64,000 bases of DNA. It comes from Macrosoma leucophasiata. Its lineage: Eukaryota > Arthropoda > Insecta > Lepidoptera > Hedylidae. The DNA is taken from contig JAWQUS010000011.1 in the NCBI GenBank assembly GCA_036365455.1, positions 2,810,001 through 2,874,000 of the forward strand. Reading direction: 5' to 3'. Both the position numbers and the translations under genes were made by a program. How positions within the stretch are numbered: the first letter of the stretch is position 1; each line of letters opens with the position of its first letter. The notes beneath the pieces are model-generated. The model had not been told where the DNA came from. It made no database searches and worked only from the letters and a program-made list of their open reading frames with translations. Below are positions 30,700 through 42,735 of this stretch, piece by piece.

Positions 30700-32255
30700 C
30701 GAAAAAAATATAATTAAAAGAAATCTTCCATCTTGCCTCAGTGGCCTGGGTACCGCTTAAATAAGTCATGTCATGAAATATTGAACAAACATACAGTTTA
30801 CATTGATGATAAATGATTACTGTATGTATGTATCTTCACGGCATGCAACTTACAGGGTTGGCAGAAAGTCGAATGAGCGAACGTATTGTATACGAAATAC
30901 GTTGAAAGAGAAAAAAGTTGAAAGAGATGAAAATATTCCTGGAAGTTGTAATCCGTTCAATATGATCCGTTTACTAAAGCCCGGCCACGGATGACCAACA
31001 AAACGAAGATCCGCGTTTATACCCAAAAATGACAAAAAATGTATGATTTTAGTTCAATGACACAAACCGGACAGAGCAAAACATTTTATTGGCGGAAGCA
31101 AAGCTTTCAAAGGCGCTCAGCACTGATTCCGATTTGATTTAGGATCGTTGCAGATAAAAGAATTGAATATCATAACTCATTCAATATAATTTCAACCTTA
31201 AGTCAATGGAATACAGTTTATATTCATGAACTCCAACGCAGCAGCGTCCGAAAATAGTACAGACAATGAGGGAGACGAATTTATAATTAACTGCAATCAA
31301 CACCGACGTATAGAATTTCGGGTATTCAGTACAGTCGCGTGCATTTTGCTTTTGTGGGCGCTTATGACTTTTGTGCTTGTGTGTATCTGATTTTTTTATT
31401 TTGTAAAACACTTTTCGTCACATGTCATCTGTATTTATTTCTTGAGGGTAGGTAAACAAATACCTTACTAAGGCCCGTATTACTAAATAGATCTCAGACC
31501 TTGGGGCGATCTTAAGATCACGTTTTTCTATATTAAACAGTATTTTAATGCCCTGTTCAGGAGCTGAGTTCTGTTTTTTAATACCAGAGTCGAACCCAGA
31601 TTCATTCGTAACGAGTGGGTAGAACTGCTGCCACCGACAAGATTTTAATTTGTTTCAGTTCATTGTTTTATCGGGTTAAACGCTAGTATTTTAGACAATG
31701 TTAATCTATTCCAACTAATATTATTATAATGAACATACTGAAATCGAAATTGGACGCCAACTAGTAATCCAGTGCTCGGCTCCATTATTTTTGTAAAAAA
31801 GTAGTACCTAAGTAAAAAAATATTTGAGAATAGAATAGAAAATAATAAATTTCTTTATAGGATAGAATTGTGGCTCTATAGTTGTCACTTAAAACAATCG
31901 AAATATTTGAATATTTGAAAGTGACAGCACTGATGAAGGAATTCTGAATAAACCCTAAAACAATTAAATGGAGAAAACAAATCTATTTAAATTATTTAAA
32001 ACAAAACCTTATTAATGCAGTGTTCACGACAGTACCACTGTGTTCGCGGTACACGCGCGCACAAAAGTACGTTCTCTGTTTGTGATCACGGATTTTTGGA
32101 TTTCACTGCACTTTAAAGCTAGTCTGCCCCGAGGCTATACGCCTGTGTGAACTTCGCTTATCAAAGCAATGGTAGTTTTTTGCGAATGAAAAATGTTATT
32201 TTCATTTTTTTAGCGGGTGGTTAGTGATTATTGGGATTACAGAAAAAGAGGGAAA
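30700..32255. other. Unannotated intergenic stretch
   Basis: No repeat family, coding pattern or inverted repeat was recognised apart from short A/T runs. Small ORFs on both strands overlap each other and look accidental. Confidence 0.4.
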
Positions 32256-32260
32256 TAGTA

Positions 32261-32560
32261 AACGTAACTTCACGCCTGTAAACCCCGAAGGGGTAGGCAG
32301 AGGTAGATGCATACATTCAAGCATACATGCAAACACCCATTATTCGCCGGTTACGTTTTTGGCTCATTTAACAGTTGGCGAGCCTGCTGACATCTCCGGG
32401 CACATTACCAAACTTCGAGGTACTGGGAAATTTTCAGAAAATTGAAAAATCCCAATGATGAAGGACTTTACGCCATTATCTCTGATGACTACCCGGGAAA
32501 TGAACCCAGGATCTCAGCGTAGTAGTACTGGCCTGCTACGACTAGGCTACCGAGGCAGTT
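32261..32560 (-). mobile_element. SINE B, full length
   Basis: On the minus strand: ACTGCCTCGGTAGCC head with A-box-like TAGCCTAG, B-box side GGGTTCATTTCCCGGG, the body with ATCAGAGATAA, and GGCGTGAAGTTACGTTT at the end. Confidence 0.85.
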
Positions 32561-32732
32561 CAGAAAAATACTATTTGTTTTTTTATGACAAAATATGATA
32601 AAACTCAGTAGTGTGTAAAAATGCGCGATAAGTTCGGGTTTGCGGACCTGGGTCAGTACGAGAATCGAGAGTGGCACTGGGAAATATACGATTTTTTTTT
32701 TAATTATCAAAAGCACTTACTCCTTTAAGTAT

Positions 32733-33033
32733 ATATACAGGATTTTACTGGTGGTAGATTTCCGGTGACGGAGCTCGTGGGCGAAGGCACCACCGCATTA
32801 CCTAAAATACTTGCCGCTGAATGGTAGTGTTCAGCACTATCGTGTTTCGGTCAAGTAGCAATGTACGGCCCTATAATTTCAGGCACAGAGGCATAACACC
32901 TAAGGCCCCAGGAGTTGTAACGCATCTGACCTTTGGACTTTATGTGGGTGTGTATAGGCTGCATTCAACACTTAACACCAATGTGAACTGCATGCTTGCT
33001 TGCCACTTTCATTACACAAAAAAACATATACAG
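32733..33033 (+). mobile_element. SINE A with 8-bp target duplication
   Basis: ATATACAG flanks the element at 32733-32740 and 33026-33033. The element runs from near ACTGGTGG to an A run. The duplication plus poly-A is direct evidence that family A moves by retroposition. Confidence 0.85.
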
Positions 33034-33179
33034 CGATCGATACCCCAGTGCAGCCATGGTGAATAATTCATATTGCTTTTTATTTTTTAACTTGGTATTT
33101 AATAAAATCTTAGATCAAAAGATAAAAATCACGTACCTACTTATGGAACGAAGAAATAATAAAATCAATTAAAAAGGGA

Positions 33180-33250
33180 CTTACTTAGCTTAGTGGTAAA
33201 GCAGCTGGACTAGTTACCCAGAGGTTGCAGGTTCGATCCCCGCCGAAATC
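33180..33250 (+). repeat. tRNA-like sequence (SINE F-like head or tRNA pseudogene)
   Basis: TAGCTTAGTGGTAAAGCAGC fits an A box and GCAGGTTCGATCCCCGC fits a B box. The anticodon stem has an A:C mismatch and no 7-bp acceptor stem forms, so it is unlikely to be a working tRNA gene. Confidence 0.55.
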
Positions 33251-33637
33251 ATGTTATTATAAAAATTATATTAACAAAAACTAAATAAATACGGTAAACA
33301 CAAAGTGTACAGCTTAATATGAAAAAATAGTAATTCCAAAAAGCCAGCATAAAAATGCACATTACAGAATTATTACAAGCTGTAGGTAAATAGTAGATTA
33401 ACAGTTTCCTGACCTTAATAAATTGTACTAAAATTCTGTAATCTCTTCGCACTTTTTCAGACAAACAAATTATATTTTTCTTGAGAGAAAACTTATGAAA
33501 AGCTCGTTGAGAAAGTTTCATTTTAAAATTATAACACTTTTAAAGTTTCTTCAGATGAATGGTCAAAGAAAACTTTTTTGTTCGTCGACAAAAACTATTC
33601 GCTCAAAATATAAACGAATTCTTGCATAATAAATAAC

Positions 33638-33970
33638 ATAACTTCACATACATAATCCCCGAAGAGGTAGGCAGAGGTAAATGCATGTGCAATGTATGGT
33701 AATGCAATGGTAATGCAATGTGTGTGCATGCAAACACCCATCGCCGGTTACGTTTTGGCCCATGTAATATGTGGCGAGCCTGTTGCCATCTCCGGGCACA
33801 TTACCAAACTCTGAGGTGCCGGGAAACTTCGAGAAAATGGAAAAATCCCAATAGAACCCGAGATAAAGGATTTGAAACCATTATCTCTGATAGGCCCCGA
33901 CCCGGAAATCAAACCCAAGACCTCCAGCATAGTAGTAGTGGCCTGCTACCACTAGGCTACTGAAGCAGTT
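33638..33970 (-). mobile_element. SINE B with small internal duplication
   Basis: Full-length copy. The ATGCATGCATTCAAGC segment is replaced by a repeated GGTAATGCAAT tract (about 33695-33725). Confidence 0.8.
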
Positions 33971-33987
33971 CATAATAAAGATTTATT

Positions 33988-34240
33988 ACTGGTGGTAGAG
34001 TCCCAGTGTAGGAGCTAGAGTGTGTAGGTACTACCTTATCTATCTGCTACAAAATGGTAGTGTTCAGCACTATCGTGTTCCGGTGAGATGGTAATGTATG
34101 GCCCCGTAATAACGATCACAGAGACAAAAAAAACTAAAGTTTTAGGAGAGCTCTGCTTATTATGCGTGTCTATAAGCTGTAATCATCACTTAACATCTAT
34201 GTGAAATGCATACATATTTGTCACCTTCGTGACAAGAAAA
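33988..34240 (+). mobile_element. SINE A, diverged full length
   Basis: ACTGGTGGTAGAG head abuts the SINE B at 33970. The tail is A-rich. Many substitutions in the middle. Confidence 0.7.
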
Positions 34241-34251
34241 TAAAGAACTGA

Positions 34252-34401
34252 AAATGGGTTGCACCACAACATTTGTTAACGTTAAAGTAATTGTAACATT
34301 TTACATCCTTCTCTTACTTTAACAGATCTATTTAGGTTAGAAAAGGATATGAAATATTGCAATTATTTTAATTTGAACAAAAGTCGTGGTGCAACCCGAG
34401 C
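34252..34401. mobile_element. MITE M3, diverged
   Basis: TGGGTTGCACCAC and GTGGTGCAACCC ends with internal ACATCCTTCTCTTACTTTAACAG. TAA follows at 34402. Confidence 0.75.
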
Positions 34402-34534
34402 TAAGACAATATGACGCAAACTGTACCAACAATTCCCGTCGCATCAAAAAATAATCACACTTTACATTGCGAATGTCCTCTTTATGATCCGAATACCTTT
34501 TCAATTGAACAGTACAACGAAAACCAAAACCACT

Positions 34535-34680
34535 TTACACCCGAACTGTACCGCTCGTGCCGAGACAGATGTTAACATACGTTGTTTGTTTTCCTACTTT
34601 GAGAGATATGTTTGTTATTTTTTTCCCCTCCGAGCGAGCACTCTTCCCATTTTTATTTATGTCACGAGAAATTAACTGTC
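34535..34680 (+). repeat. Unclassified duplicated segment (partner 45640-45790)
   Basis: CTGTACCGCT, ACAGATGTTAACATA, TTGAGAGATATGTTTGTTA and TTTTTATTTATG occur in the same order at 45640-45790. The GC-rich pieces differ. It may be an old dispersed element or paralogous host sequence. Confidence 0.5.
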
Positions 34681-35012
34681 GCGGGGAGCGCGTTCGAAAG
34701 ATAAAATTTGTTAATAGCTGTGTTATTAGTCCGGGATTTGAATTTGTCGGATTTGAAATCTGTTTGACATTGAATTTGTTCGTGGAAGTTTTTAAACAAT
34801 TTTTTTTTTCTTTTTCCGTCGAAATATTTTCCATATTTTCTTTTCAACATAATAAGCCTAGCAATTTTCGTAATACATTCGTCAATTGACGCTTGTTTTC
34901 TCATAAAAATATATGCTGAAAAGTTACTAACCTCCATATTTAAAATTAATTGATACGCGTCTTTTTAACCGAGTTCAAAAACGAAGAAGGTACTCAATTC
35001 GTCCGGTATATC

Positions 35013-35212
35013 TTTTTTTTATGTTAAGTATTGATAGCAGCTTATAGATATCTATACAAAAACTAGAGGTCAAAATGCAGATTCATTGCGATCCCTGAGA
35101 CTTAAATTGTTTTGTCCACGGAATAGATAAATAAGGATTTGTCTCTGTGATTACAGTGCCGTACATTACTATCTAACGGGAACACGATAGTGGCGAACAA
35201 AACCATTCTTAC
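35013..35212 (-). mobile_element. SINE A, diverged 3' part
   Basis: Poly-T, GTTAAGTATTGATAGCAGC, GGTCAAAATGCAGATTCATTG and CCGTACATTACTATCTAACG are preserved in family order. Confidence 0.6.
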
Positions 35213-35755
35213 CTCTACTATGAATAAAAAGATTTGATTATATTTTTTTAAATGCGTAGTTAAGTTGTAGGTAATTAAAATATTTAGGTAATTAGGTATT
35301 TTTCCTTGAAGAGTAGGCTGTAGTGTTTTTTTTAATTATGCTTCTTTTTTCTCCCTTTAATTAACAAAGCATTCCGTTGTTACGTTATTAATAATAAGTG
35401 AAACATTTTTTTCATGTTTTTGTTTGTAAATAAATTGCGTCCTGCTCAAAGGTCATCCTTAAATAAATATAAAATTAGAAGAATATTATAATTATTTTTT
35501 TCCTACCAGCTATTGAATTACTTCAAAACTTAGACATCTAACTAAGACTATTATTCTTATAATAATGATTGGCGATTGCCACCAACATGGGATCCAATAC
35601 TCAGTAGAATAAAAGCTCAACCGCAACAGTCTGTAAGACCACAAGATACAATTAGTAACTTTTGTGTTAATCCCGAACGCTACGCAGACGTTTGCGAAAT
35701 AGATGGAGGTAGCTGCACATAATAATTTTTCAAACTGCTGTCAGGCAAATGCCAC
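35213..35755. other. AT-rich stretch
   Basis: No feature recognised. Confidence 0.4.
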
Positions 35756-35880
35756 CTCAGTCTGCCCGAGACGACAGAAGCTGAAAAGCGACCGAAACGT
35801 CGAGTTCGATTTTAAATAATCATTTTAGTTTAATATTCGCGATATAAGTCCGAAAACTATATTTTATTTCAAAGACTATT
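35756..35880 (+). repeat. GACCGAAACGT motif repeat, longer copy
   Basis: CAGTCTGCCCGAGACGACAG, AGCTGAAAAGCGACCGAAACGT and TTTAATATTCGCGATATAAG. The first part matches 18625-18680 and the last part matches 4770-4790. Confidence 0.5.
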
Positions 35881-35999
35881 ATTTATAGCAGGTAGACAAT
35901 TTTCTTTTATAGACTACTGACAAATCTGAATAAGTAAAAAAATCAAATCAAGTTGATATCACTAAGGTCTAAGTTAATTTCATATTTTGTTATATATAA

Positions 36000-36265
36000 G
36001 TTGCTGGAACCTTAACCACACCGCGGTCACTCCGCGAAAATTCCATACAAACGCTTAATTTGGTCTCTATTACACCGACATCAATCAGTGACGTACCGTG
36101 AATCAAACAGTGATTTACATTTACACACGTGCACCTGTGTGCGTAGCACATACAAAATACCAACCGTCGCCCATAAGAAGGGAGGAGGTTGGGTGATGCG
36201 GGGAAATCAGGCGGGACGTCGAAGTGTCCATTCCATACGTAGTATTATTACATATTCTCTGCCTT
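36000..36265 (-). repeat. Dispersed repeat, inverted copy of 5985-6190
   Basis: Reverse match including AAACGCTTAATTTGGTC, GGAGGAGGTTGGGTGA and GCGGGACGTCGAAGTGTCC, plus an extra stretch of about 60 bp around 36100-36160. Confidence 0.65.
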
Positions 36266-36798
36266 AACTGTACGATCGCGTAACCAATTTTGGGTACAAA
36301 TCCCAAAAATTACCTGTCTTTTCAACAGAACTTCTCAAATAATATACCTACATGCCTAATCACAGTTTTCTACGATCAATAATTTCGGTTATATGTTGTA
36401 TGTCAATTTCAATATCAAATCAATCAAATTCAATCAGAGTTAGTAACAGACAAGTTTCGAATAACTCAATCAGTTTTTACACAAAAATCTAGAAAACCTA
36501 GACCCAGAATCAGATGCTTACATTGAGTTTGTTTGGGATAAATACATTTAAGTTCGTGAATAATTTACTGAAGTTTGCTTTTGCGGAGATGTGATTTTAA
36601 ATATTCATATCAAACAAAGTGTATAATGACTTTATATATTAATCCAAGAGTTAGTGAACCCTTCGAGTATCGGAATGCCTGCAAGCCTAGAAATTTTTGT
36701 AGGGATGACTCATGGAAACACCACTACAAATATAAGTAAGACGCAACAATTATTATAGTATCTACGACGAGTTCTCGCGACGATATCAAAGTCGCCAA

Positions 36799-37014
36799 AA
36801 AAACAAGTTAGAAATCCCCGCCTCTAAACTTAAGTTATATCACTCAGGGCCTTATGCTATGTGCGTTAAAATTTTTAATAAACTACCAGGAAAAATAAGA
36901 GAATCCAAAAATAGCCCAAATTTTATTAAAATATTAAAAGAGTATCTCCTCAAAAAATGTTTCTACAAACTATCAGAATATTTTGAAAACATAGATGACT
37001 GGCTAAAAATATAA
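36799..37014 (+). pseudogene. LINE RT C-terminal fragment ending at a stop
   Basis: The frame reads KNKLEIPASKLKLYHSG, AMCVKIFNKLPGKIRESK, NFIKILKEYLLKKCFYKL, SEYFENIDDWLKI then TAA. The pattern f-N-x-LP...F+..LK..L....YS..E.. is the extreme C-terminus of non-LTR retrotransposon RTs. It has no ATG of its own and is 5' truncated. A second A/T-rich LINE-like tail follows to about 37180. Confidence 0.65.
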
Positions 37015-37589
37015 ATATATAAATGCTTAAAGTGAATCTCACTGCATTAAATGGACTGCAATACCCAAATAGGGTTCATTTGTGACATTCTAACAAAAAT
37101 GTAATATTATTTTATTATATTACATTACAATTATTGTAATTACCTACTGTAACAAATGAAAGCAATAAATATTGAGTATTGAGTATTGAGTATAGTCGTA
37201 AAACTATGGATGCTAGATTCTGATCTAAAATATGGAAGTAACTTTTCTCATCAGAAATCCAGATAACGTGACGGGTTGATCCTTGCCAAGCAATGGTTTA
37301 TGTACTTAGCATGTTATGATTCATCCCTGATCCCTGATTTTTTTTGCCTTAAAGGACCATCGTTACTAGGATGGTTCAGTATCTCCTGTACTATATGACT
37401 TCTTAATGCATTGACAGATAATTTGATATTAACTATAACTAACCATCGCATCTTGGACAGCTACAGTTAACAGTGAAAGTTATGACGTCAAATAACAATT
37501 CTAAATGGTGTAAGTTATTTTTTGCTTAGCCAGTTTTTTAACATGTTTGTAACTGTTAAGGAGTTAAGCCCAGTCCACACGACCCTTAA

Positions 37590-37705
37590 ATCAAAGGCGA
37601 TATCGGGACTGTTGTGGTGGGGATTCTGGTTGCGTTTGCCTATACACGAGGCGATTTATGGTACAATCTATCCTCCCCACTACTGCCCCGATATTTATGT
37701 ATTTA
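37590..37705. repeat. Imperfect inverted repeat
   Basis: GATATCGGGACTGTTGTGGTGGGG (about 37600-37622) pairs with CCCCACTACTGCCCCGATAT (37676-37695). Probably a MITE core; outer ends were not defined. Confidence 0.5.
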
Positions 37706-38044
37706 ATACTAGTGACCCATCCCAGCTTCGCGCGATTGCAATGTTGACTGTAATTTGATGCCATTTTTCAATCAACAATTCATACCGATCCAACTGTTTG
37801 AAACGATAATTGACGTATGACCGTTATATCAAGCTTCGTAAGGTTTACATTAGAAAAGTTATTATAGTCGCTAAGTTTTCTTAAAATTTCAAATTTTTCG
37901 CGCAAATATCTATCTTTTTTTTTCAAATTAATTTTCTCTGGGTAATTATAAATACAACAGTAAAATAATTAGCGTAATCGGTATAACCGTTATCAAGTTT
38001 TACGTCAAAACATTTAACGATTTATTTTTATTTATGTAGGTTGA
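37706..38044 (+). mobile_element. T5 tail: RTE-type LINE 3' fragment
   Basis: TACTAGTGACCCATCCCAGC start, GCGTAATCGGTATAACCGTT middle and TTTTTATTTATGTAGG end follow the RTE-type tail layout with a distinct head. Confidence 0.5.
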
Positions 38045-38402
38045 TTATTTTCTCTTATTGATTATTTTGATTATTTTGTCTAGGGAAAAGAAGTGTCTAA
38101 TTCGGACATGTTTCAATCAAGTTCACCTATTGCCTCTAAATAAAGAACAAACCAACATTCTCTCATGGATTCTCCCTTCAAATGTGAGCACAAAAGATAA
38201 ATAGTAACAGAAAATAGTTAAGCTCGAAGACAAATTTTCACAACTTGGCACTAGTGTTGCACATCGACAGTCTATCGATGATAATATCGACAGCGATTTG
38301 ATAGTAAGAATATCGACTGATCAAATGTTATATATGAAGAAGAAGAATAATAAAGTGTAACCTATATATGTATACATGTTATGTATAAATTTACCAACAT
38401 AT

Positions 38403-38578
38403 AATGACAAAAACAAATGAAAATCACACATTTGCCTAATTTGAATTTGGAATTATGTTCTTTAAAATTTTAACTTTCAATGATACCAAAACTAGCCAGA
38501 TACAAATATTACAGCCAAAGAGATTTTATTACAAGTTCATACATACTATAATGCGAAAAGACTTTTTCGCCAACCTAT
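38403..38578 (-). mobile_element. mariner 5' end, truncated second copy
   Basis: The reverse complement matches the first 175 bases of the mariner at 10477, including the terminal GGTTGG(C)GAAAAAGTCTTTT and TTCATTTGTTTTTG. It stops before the transposase. Confidence 0.85.
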
Positions 38579-38584
38579 TACATA

Positions 38585-38840
38585 TACTAGCTGACCCGGC
38601 AAATTTCGTATTGCCTCAGAATGAAATAATGTGTCAAAAGTTTAATGGATATAGACTATTTGTATGGGAAAATGAAATTGTGGTTTTACTATTTCCCTTT
38701 AATTCCTTCATATTTTCGTACCTCTTAAATCTTTAAAACTTCCAAAAATCATTCAAAACCAAAATTACCCAAATCGGTCTAGCCGTTCTCGAGTTTATGC
38801 GAGACTAACGAACAACAATTGATTATTATATATATAGATA
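38585..38840 (+). mobile_element. T3 tail
   Basis: CTAGCTGACCCGGCAAATTT start, CAAATCGGTCTAGCCGTTC middle, TATATATATAGATA end. It begins seven bases after the mariner end. Confidence 0.65.
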
Positions 38841-38959
38841 ATAGATATTTAGTGATAGGGAGCAATACTGTCGACTCTAATGATTATAGTTCTCGTTTCT
38901 GTTCTGTATGACCCTATCGATAAAATTAATTATCGATAGCTAGTTCGGCAACACTACTC

Positions 38960-39455
38960 GTCACGACGGTACCAAAATAAAACGACACTAGGGCGGTCAC
39001 ATCAAAACATTTTAAAACTCCCCTACCGTTCAGTTGTTTCAAATTTATCAAGATTTATAGGTAATTTATTCTCTTTAAATAGCTTGCGAACTTCAAACGG
39101 TATTAAAATGTCATTTTTCTCGTCCAAACAAAATGTAAATGTGTAAGTAATTAGACGGAAGAAAAATGAGAGCGGACGAATTGAATAATCATGGAGTGTC
39201 TATCTCATAATTAGAATATAGGATACTTTTAGTTAGAAGTTGATTAAAATGTTAATTAAAATGTAGTAATTTTATCGGACAGTAATATGAACAGTATATT
39301 CATTGACGTGTGTTTATCAGATGAAATCGGGTGGGGATAAATGAACGAAAAAAATCAGTAGGTGAAATATGGGTAGTACAGTCTGTACAGTTAAAAGTTT
39401 AATTACATAGACACGAGATACTTGAAAAATTCGAAGTTTTTTTTTATTTAAAAAA
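38960..39455. other. Intergenic stretch
   Basis: Nothing recognised beyond AT-rich sequence. Confidence 0.4.
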
Positions 39456-39458
39456 AAA

Positions 39459-39590
39459 ACGTAACTTCACGCCTGTAATCCCCGAAGAGGTAGGCAGAGG
39501 TAAATGCATGCATTCAAGCATACATGCAAACACCCACGATTTGCCGAATACGTTTTTGGCCCATTTAACAGGTGGCGAGTCTGTTAACAT
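39459..39590 (-). mobile_element. SINE B 3' fragment
   Basis: From ACGTAACTTCACGCCTG to GGCGAGTCTGTTAACAT. The tRNA-like head is absent. Confidence 0.8.
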
Positions 39591-39591
39591 A

Positions 39592-40390
39592 ATGCTGTTT
39601 TTTATTTAAATAACATTAAATTTCATTAAACAATCCATTAAGATTCTTTTAATACTAAATCATTGATCTAAAAATATGCCATAATCCAAACACTAAATTA
39701 AGAAATATCAGTAGCAGCTACAAGAAACACTCCAACCAATTCAACTACTATTAAAAACAAACGCACATAAATTATTATCATTGGTTAAAGCAACAAAAAG
39801 TGCCCTCTTTCAAAACATATCCAACTATAGAAACATCTCCCTAAACAAGGAGCCACACAAATAAACCACGACAGCTTTTGACAATCAAAACGTGGTGCAA
39901 ACGAATTTCTCAGTAAATATTCTAATTTGTGTTTACTGAACCGGAAAGGGTTGTTGAATTCATAATTTTCCTACTCATAATCTGATTTGAAAGTACGATA
40001 TAATGGTGCGGTTACACTGGCTAGTTTTGACGATTGTACGAATACGAAGTCTTGTACGAATTTATAGTCAACTAATTTTTATTGTGAGCATTCTTAGTAT
40101 TGAGAGAATATAGAGTAGCGTATAGAGATTTCTCAGTAAAATGGTATGTGTTATCTAAGGTTATCTTATTTGGTCGTAATTCCAAATAAGTACGTAGGTT
40201 AATTATTGTACCAATATCAAATAGCACGCGGAAAAAGTCGCGGGAAACAACTACCCACTACAAAATATTTTTTTATGCAATCCTTGCAAAAAATTGATCC
40301 GAAATAATTGAATTAAAATTACTAGTTCGGGCAACGCAAAGTTACATTTTAAGTAGATATTAGTATATTTTTGTGTCATACTTTGAACCT
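39592..40390. other. Intergenic stretch
   Basis: No coding pattern. GCACGCGGAAAAAGTCGCGGG (40217-40240) resembles an inverted RTE-type head. Confidence 0.4.
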
Positions 40391-40394
40391 TTTT

Positions 40395-40895
40395 AAGCTA
40401 TTGCATAGCTTCTATCGAGGGCCTTGAGCGCGGGGACCGAATCCAGAAATTCCGTAACGAAAAAAAACCTCACGCTCCCCACTCCGACGGGCACGGAGGT
40501 GTGGCTTGAAGGCCGTGCATTGTCTAACGTCGTTTCTTTTCGGCAGTCTTCGACACAGTGTTTGTGTGCGTGCAACTAGACGTATTGTACGACTCTACGA
40601 AGCTCGCACGAATCGAGACGAGCTGCTCCGAAATCGGACGAATACATAAGCAGCTATTTATTATTGTAAAATAATAAAAATATTTCAAACAATATTTACT
40701 TTTATATTTAATAAAAGAAAAAAAAATGTTTTCTTATCGGTCACCACGCTCAAAAAGTGTAACTTGAATTAATATCAAAGAAAAAAATAAATACTGCATA
40801 AATAAAATAATTATAATTGCATAAGTTGATACAAAATGCTATGCAATAGCTTTACCGCGGCAGTCCCCGAGTGCCACACGTTTTTTTCTAAAAGA
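40395..40895 (-). repeat. Element bounded by inverted GCTATTGCATAGC
   Basis: AGCTATTGCATAGC at 40398-40411 recurs inverted near 40842-40853. The left part is GC-richer (CCTTGAGCGCGGGGACCGAAT) and contains a 60-codon minus ORF of no recognised family. Boundaries are tentative. Confidence 0.35.
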
Positions 40896-40899
40896 CATG

Positions 40900-41370
40900 T
40901 TTTATTATTACATTATTAATGTAATCGAACCTTTACCGTAAAGTTTCGCAAGTTCAGTCGGAGTTAAACAGATTGTACTAATTATAAGTTTCCCTTAGGC
41001 TGCAGTTTTTCTTAACACCTCCTCACTTTCAATTCACACCTTATCTCCACAATATAAGGTCCACATTTGAATTTATCAAAATGTTTACTCGGATCACAAA
41101 TCAAACTGCTATAAACGTAAATTTTATTCGTTCTATTTGGGATTTGTTTCGTCCAAGGAACGGTTTGGTAGTTACGATTGTATACGTAGTTAAGAGATAC
41201 GACTGTATACTTAAACCCTTTGTGTTCCGTATTTTAGAAATGTTTTGTGATTAAGAAAACTAATATTGAGTTGTTTAAGTTAACGTTTTAGTTCTGTTAA
41301 GCTATTTGGACTGTTTTATTGATCAGTTGAGCTGTTGCATTGATTTAAATAAAGCTGTCGATAGGTGACG
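40900..41370. other. AT-rich stretch
   Basis: No feature recognised. Confidence 0.4.
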
Positions 41371-41379
41371 ACACCGGCC

Positions 41380-41515
41380 TCTAGTGGAGGGGAAATCTTC
41401 CATTAATACAGCCCGTCATCCGAACCAAACAAACAAACCATCCAATAGGGCAGTACTAAATATAATAACAAGGCATGGGCAGCAGCGTCTCACGATAAAA
41501 CCACTGTCAGTAAAA
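41380..41515 (+). repeat. Dispersed repeat shared with 25905-26045
   Basis: CCTCTAGTGGAGGGGAAATCTTCCATTAATACAG then GCATGGGCAGCAGCGTC. Confidence 0.55.
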
Positions 41516-42535
41516 AAAGTTAAGGAATTAAAATGTAACTCGTACAAGTAAGTGCCCGAATAATTTCGTCAGTTACTCAGAAAAAACGTTCATTTAAAAA
41601 TAATAATGAGTTAGATTGTTTTGCAATAAATATATTGATTGATTGATTGATTCTTTGCTTTGTTACTGTGTCTTTCTCAATTTGTTTGATAAAAGAAAAT
41701 TCGATTTAAAGGAAAATAATTAGTAATGAATAATAATAAATACTGAATTCCAAGTTCATACATTTTCATCTTATACTGAAAGGCTACGACATAAGGACAG
41801 ACGATCGGACAAATAGACAGATCTATTGAATTTAAAAGGGTTCCCAAAAAACGAGACTTGTAATGTCCTTGAATAACTCCTTCATCGACTATTCCCAGAA
41901 GGCCGCATTACCAAGAAATTTAGCACTATTTTAGAGTAAAACTAATTAATTACTGCAAATATTTAAGCACAGCTTCCATTTAATTAAAAATGTTCAAATA
42001 GGCTTCAGGTTATTCGATCCTGTCCGTACCAAGAACTTTTAATTACGGCAAAAAAGAAATTTTTCTATTTTATTTTTTTTTACCTGAAATATTTAAAGTA
42101 AACTTTGTTATATTTCTAACTTTGAATCTACTTCATTTTATTTTTCGTTATAGCTCATTAAATAATAAATACAGGTCTATGTCGGCTACAACTTCGCTCG
42201 CGTTGAATAATTATTTACTTTGAAGTTAACTATTTTGTCGGGGTCATATAGCAACTCGGCTCACCGGTCGCGGAGGACCGGAGGAGAGTAGCTATAGTGT
42301 TTATTACGATGCAAAACAGTCTGTCATTTTTTGCGGGAGGAAATACGTGTGACACACACTCACACTACAAAAATCGTCTATTACTACGAAACTAACACCT
42401 TGACTTCAACAAAATACATAAACAATTTCACGCACACATTCAAATATCTGGGCGACAGGCATAGGACCATTTGGCTTTGTACTTTGACAGAGGGAAAAGC
42501 CTGCATATGGCTACTCACCCCCGGTCCGCCGCGAC
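41516..42535. other. Intergenic stretch
   Basis: AT-rich with a GC-richer patch (42240-42300). Short overlapping ORFs on both strands near 42330-42720 are not credible genes. Confidence 0.35.
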
Positions 42536-42574
42536 TCGGGGTCGGGGTAGAATAACAGGCATTAAAACTTGTAA

Positions 42575-42735
42575 TAAGAATTGTAAAAATGAATACTACA
42601 AGTGCAGATTCGAACTGCAAAAAAATGCACTCAACACAAATTTCCTTATGAATACTGTTTTTGAACAAAGCAGAGAAATGTGTTGACACCCGACCCTTTG
42701 ATATATAGCAAATTTGTAACAAAGAAATATAGGAT
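42575..42735 (+). repeat. Duplicated segment with coding-like match, copy 1
   Basis: In one frame it reads ALNTNFLMNTVFEQSREMC then TGA. The partner at 43745-43905 reads ALNSHPLMYSVFERAREIC then TGA. An A-run indel breaks the frame upstream in this copy. Protein unknown. Confidence 0.5.

Larger units (their letters stand above)
38253..38955. mobile_element. TIR element carrying nested mariner and T3 pieces
   Basis: AGTGTTGC at 38253 and GCAACACT at 38955 are inverted. Each is followed inward by clustered TATCGAT motifs (38270-38310 and 38915-38940). The interior holds a mariner end (38403-38578) and a T3 tail (38585-38840). No target duplication was seen. Confidence 0.45.

Noticed and set aside
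33180..33250. Functional tRNA gene
   Set aside because: A and B boxes are present but the anticodon stem has a mismatch and no acceptor stem forms; it resembles a SINE head.
34535..34937. Overlapping ORFs of about 90-110 codons on both strands
   Set aside because: They overlap in conflicting frames and none is kept in the related segment at 45640.
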